In this document: positions 1 through 6,567 of the stretch, piece after piece
How positions within the stretch are numbered: position 1 is the first letter of the stretch
How the letters are laid out: every line of letters begins with the position of its first letter
Source: Acidimicrobiaceae bacterium
GTDB taxonomy: Bacteria > Actinomycetota > Acidimicrobiia > Acidimicrobiales > RAAP-2
Assembly: GCA_003131665.1 (NCBI GenBank)
Contig: PKWA01000132.1
Coordinates: 25,144 to 31,846 of the forward strand
DNA length: 6,703 bases
Direction: 5' to 3'
Position numbers and translations under genes: made by a program
The notes under the pieces: generated by a model
What the model saw: only the letters and a program-made list of their open reading frames with translations
What the model was told of the DNA's origin: nothing
Databases searched by the model: none

Positions 1-1010
1 CTGAGGAGTATCGCGCCGACGAGGACGCTGAGATTATGTCCCGTAAAAACTTCGCCGCGACCGGTGGATTCATTGCCGAGGACCGGCCTCGTGCCCTCGA
101 CCTGCTCGGTTTTAGTAGTCAACTGATCTTCAATACGTTTCACAACAGCCGACTGCACAATCTCGAGCACAAAGGCGACGTCGAACTCGTCTACGCCGCG
201 GCCCGCGCCCATAATCGCGGGATGATTGACTTCTGTTCGGTCGATCCTCGGCTCCTTCCGACGTGTTACGTGCCACTGGTCGATCCCGAGCGAGCGGCGC
301 AAGCCGCGAACGACGCCATCGCCCAAGGGGCCGCCGCACTCCTCATCGCCTCGGGGTGTCCTCCGTCATTCTCTCCGAGCCACTTAGATCTCTTTCCGGT
401 ATGGGCCCAAGCCGAGGCAGCCGGCGTGCCGGTCGTTTTTCACGTGGGTGGCACCGGTCCGTTACTCGACCCGAACTACTTCGTGAACGGTCTGCCCATC
501 CCGCCTGATTTTCACGGCGGGGATGAGAACTTCCGTTCGGTCGACTACATGGCCATACCCGTCCCGCCAGCTCAGACGTTGGCCACACTCATCTTTGACG
601 GTGTGCTCGAGAAATTCCCCAATCTTCACCTGGGTGTCATGGAACAAGGCGCCATCTGGGTGCCGTCCTGGCTTCGTCAAATGGAGTCGGCCTTTGACGC
701 GTTCGCGCGCCACGAAGAGCGGCTCCAAGCGCTCTCGATGCGACCTTCCGACTATGTACATCGACAGATCCGCTTCGCCCCCTACCCGACCGAGGACGTG
801 GGCTGGATCGTCGAGCAAGGCGGTCCGGACCTGGTGATGTTCTCCTCGGACTATCCCCACGTCGAAGGTGGCCGCCGGCCGGTTGAGCGCTTTGAAGCCT
901 CACTCGGTGACGCCAGTGAAGACGTGCGCCAACAGTTCTACGCCGACAACTTCCTTTTTCTGATGGGATCGGCCGGCGATCGTCTCATGGCCTCGGCGTC
1001 ACTTTCCTGA
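1..1010 (+). CDS. Amidohydrolase family protein (Amidohydro_2, TIM barrel), 5' partial
   Basis: This is the C-terminal part of a metal-dependent hydrolase of the Amidohydro_2 type, probably cytoplasmic; the substrate cannot be told. The frame is open from base 3 to the TGA at 1008-1010 (335 codons). The first in-frame ATG (36) is probably internal: the 11 codons before it are open, and the family's N-terminal HxH metal motif is missing, so the true start should lie before the window. Numbering from that Met, visible family signatures are DFCSVDPRLLP (65-75), the barrel strand VVFHVGG (133-139) with a probable metal-binding His, VMEQGAIWVP (201-210), and FSSDYPHVEG (269-278), whose Asp is the usual late metal or catalytic ligand. 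The C-terminal YADNFLFLMG (302-311) matches the family's closing helix. It converges on the kinase gene after 13 bases. Relatives include decarboxylases and lactone or amide hydrolases, so only the family call is firm. Confidence 0.88.
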   Translation, partial: EEYRADEDAEIMSRKNFAATGGFIAEDRPRALDLLGFSSQLIFNTFHNSRLHNLEHKGDVELVYAAARAHNRGMIDFCSVDPRLLPTCYVPLVDPERAAQAANDAIAQGAAALLIASGCPPSFSPSHLDLFPVWAQAEAAGVPVVFHVGGTGPLLDPNYFVNGLPIPPDFHGGDENFRSVDYMAIPVPPAQTLATLIFDGVLEKFPNLHLGVMEQGAIWVPSWLRQMESAFDAFARHEERLQALSMRPSDYVHRQIRFAPYPTEDVGWIVEQGGPDLVMFSSDYPHVEGGRRPVERFEASLGDASEDVRQQFYADNFLFLMGSAGDRLMASASLS

Positions 1011-1023
1011 GCTAGCTCGCTCA

Positions 1024-1797
1024 TTAGGCGACGAGGGCCCGCAGTGGCTCGACGTATAAGGGATCGGTACGTAGGTACGAGCCTCGAATCACGGTCCAGG
1101 CGCGAATCTTGAACTCATCGAGTCCCGCGGCGGCGAAGGCGTGGACGCGACGTTCGGTCTTCGCGCGGTTCTCTAGGCGATTGTCGAGGGGATTCCAGAG
1201 AAACGACGGCACGTCGTATTCGCGGTCGGCGAGGTACGGCTTGGGATCGATCGCGAGATATCGATTACCCGCGCGCAGGATGTTGTGGTGGTGAAAGTCA
1301 CCGTGCACGAGCCAGTCGGCACCGCCGCCGACCTCCTCAAAGAGTTCTCGAGCGAGCGGAACGAGCTCGCTGCCCTCGCGCTCAGCCTCGTCGAGCCAGC
1401 GCGATACTTCGGGCCCGACCGGTCGAAACGGTGCCGTCGCCGGTCTCCACAGCCTGAGCACCAGTTCGACCGCGATCGCCGTCGCCTCGTGCTCAGCGAG
1501 TTGAGAGAGATCGTCGCCAGGGACCGCCCGCTCCTCCAGCAACGCAGTTCCGGCTCGGCGCAGTAAGCGCACCGCGCCGTCTCCGCCCCACAGCTGTAGC
1601 GCGTCGCCTTCGTGCAGCGACTCATCGTCGCCTCCCCACGGCACCTTGATGACTCGATCCTCGCCGACCGATGCGACGAACGAGGCGTTCGAAAGCGCGA
1701 AGGGTGGTCCCAACTCCACTTCCCACTCAATAGTGCACGCCTCGGCGATGCTCCGCGCTGCGGAGAGATCCACCATCGGCTCGAACGAGTCTTCCAC
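1024..1797 (-). CDS. APH(6)/StrB-type aminoglycoside/hydroxyurea phosphotransferase family kinase
   Basis: Predicted small-molecule kinase (257 aa) with a protein-kinase-like fold; this family moves phosphate from ATP to a hydroxyl of streptomycin-type aminoglycosides or of hydroxyurea. Seen: VIKV (49-52) with a likely ATP-binding Lys51; the family signature LWGGDGAVRLLRR (69-81); hinge segment LLEERA (86-91); catalytic loop HGDFHHHN (165-172) with Asp167 as the expected base and Asn172 as a metal ligand; and AIDPK (182-186), equivalent to DFG. The C-terminal RAWTVIRGSYLR resembles the family's last helix. It is slightly shorter than typical StrB proteins. The start is GTG, chosen because TAGTCT sits six bases upstream, the leaderless arrangement; the ATG at codon 8 is the alternative. 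It stands alone, divergent from a secreted-protein gene, with no mobile element nearby, so it looks like an intrinsic environmental homologue. True antibiotic resistance is unproven and the natural substrate unknown. Confidence 0.85.
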   Translation of the reverse strand: MEDSFEPMVDLSAARSIAEACTIEWEVELGPPFALSNASFVASVGEDRVIKVPWGGDDESLHEGDALQLWGGDGAVRLLRRAGTALLEERAVPGDDLSQLAEHEATAIAVELVLRLWRPATAPFRPVGPEVSRWLDEAEREGSELVPLARELFEEVGGGADWLVHGDFHHHNILRAGNRYLAIDPKPYLADREYDVPSFLWNPLDNRLENRAKTERRVHAFAAAGLDEFKIRAWTVIRGSYLRTDPLYVEPLRALVA

Positions 1798-1803
1798 CGT
1801 GCA

Positions 1804-1809
1804 AGACTA
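1804..1809 (-). promoter_or_regulatory. Candidate leaderless -10 box for the APH(6)-type kinase
   Basis: On the minus strand TAGTCT is followed by six bases (TGCACG) and then the GTG start at 1797-1795. A TANNNT box at this spacing would place transcription initiation on the start codon. No convincing -35 hexamer is visible 16-19 bases further up, and no Shine-Dalgarno sequence lies before the GTG. This is inference from sequence alone. Confidence 0.55.
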
Positions 1810-1899
1810 AGCGAGCTTCGAAAAACGAGCCGATCCCGGTCTGGCGAGTAACAATGCACGTCGACGCGCTCGAGGCCGCATCAGCGAAGATGACCGGTG

Positions 1900-1905
1900 T
1901 AGTCT
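1900..1905 (+). promoter_or_regulatory. Candidate leaderless -10 box for the secreted protein
   Basis: TAGTCT is followed by six bases (GAGCCC) and the GTG at 1912. Hexamer and spacing are the same as in the divergent kinase promoter. No clear -35 box and no Shine-Dalgarno sequence are seen. The placement supports the GTG, rather than the in-frame ATG at 1930, as the start; the signal peptide agrees, because the GTG start supplies its basic MKRH n-region. Confidence 0.55.
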
Positions 1906-1911
1906 GAGCCC

Positions 1912-3021
1912 GTGAAACGTCATCTGCCGATGGCTTGGCTTACGGTAGCCGCGGCGACGTGCGCGCTCACGAGCGGCTTCGTGGCGACGACGGCGTTCGC
2001 CGGCAACAACGCTCCAGATTCTGGCTGGACGTGCTCGGGCGCCACCGTTACGTTGCTCAACAATACGAACGCCGACGCCGTGGGCAATGGCGGCGGTGCG
2101 CCGACTTTCAGTACACACGGCAAGGCTTACTGCGTCACGTTGATCCAGACCTACCACTGGAATGATGGCGGTGGCTCATCCCCGGGCACGCTCGGACTAA
2201 AGCGAGTCGGAACCGAAATGACCGGCGTGCCAAGTTCCCTGGGGCCCTACAAGGCATTGGCCAGTTCGGGGCAAAACAGTGCCCCGAACGTCAACTGGTA
2301 CGTCTATCCGCCGCTCTCGTCGCCGCAGATCATCGATGGAACCTACACCTGCCAGGATTCCGAGCCCGGAACGTGGTCGTCCAACAAGACCTCTGGACAG
2401 GAGGGTTTTTGCATCGTTCACGCGGTACCTGCGGTTCACTCAACCTCCACCAGCACGTCGGAGGTGACGACGACCACGCCATGTGAGTCATCCGATACGA
2501 GCCCCCCACCGGACTGTCGTTACGACCTTGCCGTTTCGATTTCAGCTCCGCCAAAGATTCACGGTGACGTTCCGACATATAGGTTCGATGTTGTCATTAC
2601 CGTGACGAACATTGGCCGTGTGGCGAGTCCGCATGCGTCCGACGCTGTGCCCGGGCTAGCTTTCGGCCCTTCCTTTGTGCCGAAGAAAGAGCTCTCTTCA
2701 ACAAGGGCAAAGCAGAATGACCCGCTGAGCATTTCTAAAGTGCCGTCTGGCTGCACCAATGATGACCTTCTTCGTTCTTACTCACTCTGTGCTTTGCATG
2801 CGCTTTCGCCCCACGAGACGCAATCCTTCACTTTTGTCATGCTCTGGGGGGCTCGCGCCCATGGAGATTACGACGCCTGGACCGCGGTGAACCTGCCCGC
2901 CGCCGATTTCTTTCTAAGCCTCCAGGCCAGCTCCTACGCCACCAGCCGTTTGAACTGCTACCACGTAGAAACGGAGTGCACGAACAACGAGGCCAAATTG
3001 GATGTTCCAGTCGTCCCCTAG
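1912..3021 (+). CDS. Secreted two-domain cysteine-rich protein of unknown function
   Basis: The 369-aa product starts with a textbook Sec signal peptide: basic MKRH, a hydrophobic core to about residue 25, and a probable cut after AFA at 30. Domain 1 (about 31-172) has the motifs TYHWNDGGGSSPGTLGL (80-96), VNWYVYPP (127-134) and CQDSEPGTWSSN (147-158) followed by SGQEGF. I recall this pattern from secreted bacterial proteins of unknown function but cannot name the domain. A Ser/Thr/Pro-rich linker (about 173-200) follows, then domain 2 (about 203-369), which opens with YDLAVSIS and FDVVITVTNIG, as in DUF11/CARDB-like beta-sandwich repeats. The mature chain has ten cysteines (41, 74, 147, 167, 191, 202, 281, 293, 349, 356), an even number that suits disulfides outside the cell. 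There is no C-terminal membrane segment, sorting signal or lipobox, so release is likely. No catalytic motif is seen; an adhesion or binding role is only a guess. Confidence 0.8.
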   Translation: MKRHLPMAWLTVAAATCALTSGFVATTAFAGNNAPDSGWTCSGATVTLLNNTNADAVGNGGGAPTFSTHGKAYCVTLIQTYHWNDGGGSSPGTLGLKRVGTEMTGVPSSLGPYKALASSGQNSAPNVNWYVYPPLSSPQIIDGTYTCQDSEPGTWSSNKTSGQEGFCIVHAVPAVHSTSTSTSEVTTTTPCESSDTSPPPDCRYDLAVSISAPPKIHGDVPTYRFDVVITVTNIGRVASPHASDAVPGLAFGPSFVPKKELSSTRAKQNDPLSISKVPSGCTNDDLLRSYSLCALHALSPHETQSFTFVMLWGARAHGDYDAWTAVNLPAADFFLSLQASSYATSRLNCYHVETECTNNEAKLDVPVVP

Positions 3022-3113
3022 TGGGCGATGACCTGACAGTTCCTTTTGAGCTTTAGCGAGATGCCTTGAACCGTAAACCGCAATCTTCGCAAAGGTAGAC
3101 CTCGCGCAGCCAA

Positions 3114-3926
3114 TTACGTCTTCCCTTTCACGCGTGTGACTGCGACTAACTCATCGAGAGACGTGACCACCACGTTGGCACCATGTGCGCGGAGCTCATC
3201 GGCGTACCCGTGCTGATTCGGTCCGTCGTGGTGATCGACACCAATCACCAATCCAAAGAGCCCGCTTCGACCAGCTTCCACCCCCGAGAGGGCGTCCTCG
3301 ATGACAACAGCCCTGCCCGGAACAACGTTGAACATCTTGGCCGCTTCCAGATAACTGTCAGGTGCGGGCTTACCGGCCAGATGAAGTTTTTTCACGACGA
3401 TACCGTCAACTCGAGCGTCAAACAACGCATCGATGCCGGCAGCCTTCAGTGCCGTCTCGGTGTTCTCGCTGGCGGAGACGACCGCAACCTTGGTTCCGTG
3501 CTGGCGAAGTTCCGTCACGAGCGCCACCGCGCCGTCGTAGACGGCGACGCCTTTCGTCTTCATTACCTGAAGGACCAATTCGTTCTTTCGATTCCCAATC
3601 CCTTGAACGGTTCGCGCGTCCGGCGGATCACTATCGGCACCTTCGGGAAGTTTGATGCCCCGCGCCGCCAGGAAGTTGCGAACCCCGTCCGCTCGCGGTT
3701 CCCCGTCTACGTATCGCTCGTAGTCACCCTCGACGTCAAAAGGTGCGTACGTCTTGCCCGTGCGGATCGACTCTTGGTCGAGGAATGCGTCGAAGGTCTG
3801 GCGCCACGCCTCGGCGTGCACGGCCGCGGTCTTGGTCAAGACGCCGTCCATGTCAAACAACCACGCGTCGTACGCACCAAAATTCACGGGCACGCGTGCG
3901 CCGTCGTTTGGAGATTTTGAGGCCAT
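3114..3926 (-). CDS. pgmB: Beta-phosphoglucomutase-family HAD hydrolase
   Basis: Likely interconverts beta-D-glucose 1-phosphate and glucose 6-phosphate through a phospho-aspartate and a glucose 1,6-bisphosphate intermediate, in the cytoplasm. Numbering from the ATG at 3926 (270 aa): HAD motif I FDMDGV (24-29) gives nucleophile Asp25 and acid/base Asp27. A helical cap follows, with a longer insertion than in the Lactococcus enzyme (about 50-105). Motif II VVSAS (149-153) supplies Ser151, motif III GKPAPDSY (185-192) Lys186, and motif IV VIEDALSGVEAG (208-219) Glu210 and Asp211. These match the essential residues of beta-phosphoglucomutase. A GTG start at 3974 is possible but would overlap the upstream gene by 26 bases; the ATG leaves a 22-base gap and is preferred. 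Neither has a Shine-Dalgarno sequence. Its position directly after a GH65 phosphorylase, which makes its substrate, strongly supports the call; a plain sugar phosphatase is the alternative. Confidence 0.88.
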   Translation of the reverse strand: MASKSPNDGARVPVNFGAYDAWLFDMDGVLTKTAAVHAEAWRQTFDAFLDQESIRTGKTYAPFDVEGDYERYVDGEPRADGVRNFLAARGIKLPEGADSDPPDARTVQGIGNRKNELVLQVMKTKGVAVYDGAVALVTELRQHGTKVAVVSASENTETALKAAGIDALFDARVDGIVVKKLHLAGKPAPDSYLEAAKMFNVVPGRAVVIEDALSGVEAGRSGLFGLVIGVDHHDGPNQHGYADELRAHGANVVVTSLDELVAVTRVKGKT

Positions 3927-3948
3927 CGCGCTAGCGTGCTGTCTCGTT

Positions 3949-6309
3949 TTAGACACCACGTCTGCCCGGCGCACGCCCGTACGGTTGGGTCGGAGGCGTT
4001 AGCGATGCCGCCAATTTCGGATCCTCCGCTGCGTCAAGGACGACGGGACGCATCACAGTCAAGGCAAGAGACTTTCCAAAGTGGAACAGCTCGAGATCGT
4101 CGCCCGCCTTTAGGGTGTAACTCGTCGACTGAGCCGTCGTCTCGACGCGCAGACGACGTCCCTGAAAGACCAGGTTTATCGAGAGTCGAGCGATTCCCGC
4201 GGGCAAACGAGGAGCGAAGTTCAACGACTCCTGGCATTCGCGCATGCCCCCCAGTCCAGCCACCAACGCGATCCATGTTCCGGCCAACGAGGCAATGTGC
4301 AGACCGTCGCGGGTGTTGTGTTCGAGATCATCTAAGTCCATCAGGGCCGCCTCGGCCAAGTAGTCGTGGGCCAATTCGAGATACCCGACTTCGGCCGCCA
4401 TCACTGCTTGGCAGCTGGCCGACAACGAGGAGTCACGCACGGTGAGACGCTCGTAGTAGTCAAAGTTGGCTCTCTTTTGTTCCGGCGTGAACGCATCGCC
4501 TCGCAGGTACATCGCCAACACCAAGTCGGCCTGCTTAATGACCTGTTTGCGGTAGAGGTCAAAGTACGCAAAGTGCAACATGAGCGGATACTGATCCGGC
4601 GTCGTCGAAGAAAAGTCCCAGAGCTGGTGATCAGTGAATCGCTCCGACTGAGGGTGTACCCCAAGCACTTCGTCAAAGGGAATCACCATCGCCTCCGCGG
4701 CGTCGCGCCACGACTTGATCTCCTCATCATCAACGGCGAGTTCACTGGCCCTTTCGCGGTGTCGCTCACTCATGTCGGCCGCCGCTCGGAGATTACGTTG
4801 GGCCATCAAATTGGTGTAGATATTGTTGTCCGCGATGGCGCTGTACTCGTCAGGGCCGGTGACGCCGTCGATGCGAAATCCACCCTCGATGTCAAAGTGC
4901 CCGAGCGAGCACCACAGCCGAGCGGTCTCGATGAGCAACTCAAGACCGTACTTGAGCTCGAACTCTTCGTCGCTGGTTGCGTGCGTGTAGCGGATGACGG
5001 CGTCAGCAATGTCGGCACCCACGTGAAAAGCGGCGGTCCCGGCCGGCCAGTAGCTCGAGCACTCAGCCCCGGTGATCGTGCGCCACGGAAAGGCGGCGCC
5101 ATGAAAGCCAAACTGGGCGGCACGGTCCTGGGCCATCGAAAGGGTGCTGTGGCGCCAGATGAGCGCGTGGGCAACAGCTTCGGGCTCGGTGTAACTCAGC
5201 ACCGACAAGACGTACGTCTCACTATCCCAGAACGCGTGTCCGTCATAACCAGTACCCGTAAGGCCCTTGGCCGAAATAGCCCGACGTTCGCTTCGAACTC
5301 CCGTTTGCAGCACGTGAAAGAGGGCGAAACGCGCCGCCTGTTGAATCTCGTCGTCACCGTCGATCTCCACGTCGGCCCGCTCCCAGAACTCCTCTAGAAA
5401 GTCGTGCTGCTCGGCGACGAGACCCTCCCAGCCCGATTGACGAGCAACAACCATGGCGGCGTCAACTTGGTCGCGCACCGCCTCTCTCGATCGTTCCGCC
5501 GACCAGCCGTACGTGACGTACTTAATTAAGCAGAATCGCTCTCCCGGCTCCAGCGTGACCGTCACGGTGACCCGGGCGAGGTCGGGCGAACTTTCTGCTT
5601 CAATCTGAGTCGAAGGCGGCCCTTCGACGACGTGGTCCATAGCCGCGGCCATCAACAATTCGCTGTGTTCGGTTTGGTGAACGAGCTCGGCCCACGTTCC
5701 ATCACTGCCGTGCGCCTGGGACTGCCAGGGAGCATCTAGTACGGCGGCAACTCGTGGATCCCCGCTCACCGGAGGCGGCGGCTCGTTGGTGACGAGCTCT
5801 GACTGGATAACGAGGCGTACCGGGTGATCGATCGCTTCGACCTCGTATCTGACGGCTGCCACTGAGCGTTGAACCAACGACACGAGGCGAGTCGACGTCA
5901 CTCGTATTCGTCGATCAGAAGGCGAGGACCACTCGACTCGACGTTGCAATACACCTTCGCGAAAGTCGAGGACGCGTTCATGACTGTGCAGTTCGCCATA
6001 ACGGACGTCGAATGGTTGGTCGTCAACCAAGAGACGAATCAACTTACCGTCGGTCACGTTGAGAATGACTTGATCGCGTTCGGGGTATCCATAGCCAACT
6101 TCGGCATAAGGTAACGGCCGCAACTCGTGGACACCGTTCAAGTAGGAGCCGGACAGGCCGTTGGGATCACCTTCATCGAGATTGCCCCGCCAGCCGATGT
6201 GTCCATTGGACAACGCGAAAACTGATTCACTCTGAGCCAAGACGTCAAGGTCTAACTCTGTCTCGCGCAGACACCATGGCTCGACGCTAAATGACGGGTG
6301 TTGAATCAT
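3949..6309 (-). CDS. Glycoside hydrolase family 65 phosphorylase (maltose/trehalose/kojibiose phosphorylase type)
   Basis: A full-length 786-aa inverting phosphorylase with no signal peptide, so intracellular. It should cleave an alpha-glucosyl disaccharide with phosphate, giving beta-glucose 1-phosphate. Domains in order: N-terminal beta-sandwich (about 10-270), a helical linker, the (alpha/alpha)6 catalytic barrel (about 320-690) and a small C-terminal beta domain (about 692-755). Key motifs: FWDSETYVL (360-368); FPWRTITGAEC (407-417) with SSYWPAGTAAFH after it; GVTGPDEYS (482-490), where Glu488 is the expected general acid; KQADLVL (592-598); DSSLS (626-630) and DGLHIAS (668-674), segments tied to phosphate binding in GH65. 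The start at HPSFSVEPW fits how such proteins usually begin. No Shine-Dalgarno sequence precedes it. First gene of a two-gene operon with the phosphoglucomutase. Maltose, trehalose, kojibiose and nigerose phosphorylases cannot be separated here. Confidence 0.93.
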   Translation of the reverse strand: MIQHPSFSVEPWCLRETELDLDVLAQSESVFALSNGHIGWRGNLDEGDPNGLSGSYLNGVHELRPLPYAEVGYGYPERDQVILNVTDGKLIRLLVDDQPFDVRYGELHSHERVLDFREGVLQRRVEWSSPSDRRIRVTSTRLVSLVQRSVAAVRYEVEAIDHPVRLVIQSELVTNEPPPPVSGDPRVAAVLDAPWQSQAHGSDGTWAELVHQTEHSELLMAAAMDHVVEGPPSTQIEAESSPDLARVTVTVTLEPGERFCLIKYVTYGWSAERSREAVRDQVDAAMVVARQSGWEGLVAEQHDFLEEFWERADVEIDGDDEIQQAARFALFHVLQTGVRSERRAISAKGLTGTGYDGHAFWDSETYVLSVLSYTEPEAVAHALIWRHSTLSMAQDRAAQFGFHGAAFPWRTITGAECSSYWPAGTAAFHVGADIADAVIRYTHATSDEEFELKYGLELLIETARLWCSLGHFDIEGGFRIDGVTGPDEYSAIADNNIYTNLMAQRNLRAAADMSERHRERASELAVDDEEIKSWRDAAEAMVIPFDEVLGVHPQSERFTDHQLWDFSSTTPDQYPLMLHFAYFDLYRKQVIKQADLVLAMYLRGDAFTPEQKRANFDYYERLTVRDSSLSASCQAVMAAEVGYLELAHDYLAEAALMDLDDLEHNTRDGLHIASLAGTWIALVAGLGGMRECQESLNFAPRLPAGIARLSINLVFQGRRLRVETTAQSTSYTLKAGDDLELFHFGKSLALTVMRPVVLDAAEDPKLAASLTPPTQPYGRAPGRRGV

Positions 6310-6413
6310 GGGCGAGCCCGCACGGTGGTGACGTCAGTCACGCCGTCCAACCGTCCTTCGCCAAAACGTCGGTAATCTGCACGGATCATCCTTCGTTTTC
6401 GTGCATCAAACAT
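6306..6413 (-). CDS. Doubtful 35-codon ORF overlapping the phosphorylase start (ATGA)
   Basis: A minus-strand frame starting at the ATG 6413-6411 runs 35 codons and stops with TGA at 6308-6306, sharing an ATGA overlap with the phosphorylase start. The product would be small, very basic and arginine-rich (MFDARKRR at the start, VRARP at the end). A TACACT box lies eight bases before its ATG, close to but not at the six-base spacing of the other promoters. If translated it could deliver ribosomes to the phosphorylase, which lacks its own Shine-Dalgarno sequence. The frame also stays open upstream to 6665, antisense to the next gene, so openness may be only a by-product of composition. I recognise no family; it may simply be the leader. 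Confidence 0.2.
   Translation of the reverse strand: MFDARKRRMIRADYRRFGEGRLDGVTDVTTVRARP
6328..6341. repeat. Inverted repeat GTGAC-N4-GTCAC, possible operator
   Basis: GTGACGTCAGTCAC is an inverted repeat with 5-base arms and a 4-base spacer, and it also holds the 8-base palindrome TGACGTCA. It lies 19-32 bases upstream of the phosphorylase start codon, where a regulator could block transcription or translation of the disaccharide operon. No regulator gene is present in the window and I cannot assign a family. Confidence 0.3.
6378..6405. repeat. Inverted repeat TGCACG-N16-CGTGCA, possible operator
   Basis: Six-base arms at 6378-6383 and 6400-6405 are exact inverted copies, 22 bases apart centre to centre, about two helical turns. 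They lie just downstream, in the phosphorylase direction, of the two candidate -10 boxes, so a bound dimer would cover the likely transcription start. A 16-base loop makes an RNA hairpin less likely than a protein site. Sites this short also arise by chance. Confidence 0.25.
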
Positions 6414-6427
6414 TAAAGGTGAGTGTA
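6410..6427 (-). promoter_or_regulatory. Candidate -10 boxes for the phosphorylase operon
   Basis: Two TANNNT hexamers read toward the phosphorylase: TACACT (6427-6422) and TAATGT (6415-6410). The first would start transcription at about 6414, next to the ATG of the small ORF; the second at about 6403, giving a leader of roughly 95 bases that crosses both inverted repeats. No good -35 hexamer is seen for either, so the choice is open. Confidence 0.35.
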
Positions 6428-6567
6428 CCGTGATGAATTGTCGCCAGCCCTTTTGATTGAGTGACGATCGGGCAACGCAACACCTCACCTGAGTTAGCTC
6501 GGACCTTTGCTCAGCTTTACCGCCACTCGTTTTCACCTCTTCCAATAACTGGCAAGAGAGCAATGGA

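Noticed and set aside
36..38. ATG as the true start of the amidohydrolase
   Set aside because: The frame is open back to the window edge and the product would lack the family's N-terminal metal-binding region.
462..860. 132-codon minus-strand ORF inside the amidohydrolase gene
   Set aside because: It is antisense to clear Amidohydro_2 motifs and shows no motif of its own.
1009..1018. Perfect palindrome GAGCTAGCTC in the gap between convergent genes, as a terminator
   Set aside because: It has five-base arms with no loop and no following T-run, so it cannot form a normal intrinsic terminator hairpin.
1807..2157. 116-codon minus-strand ORF across the divergent promoter region
   Set aside because: It overlaps the signal peptide and first domain of the secreted protein, and its arginine-rich product looks like a composition artefact.
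3022..3113. Bidirectional terminator between the secreted protein and the phosphoglucomutase
   Set aside because: I found only short or distant complementary arms (for example GCGAG at 3056-3060 and CTCGC at 3101-3105, 40 bases apart) and no T-tract next to a stem.
3183..3920. 245-codon plus-strand ORF antisense to the phosphoglucomutase
   Set aside because: The minus strand carries all four HAD motifs; the plus-strand product looks like no family.
4366..5397. 343-codon plus-strand ORF inside the phosphorylase gene
   Set aside because: It is exactly antisense to the conserved barrel of the GH65 enzyme, its product has no recognisable domain, and long antisense frames are common in GC-rich genes.
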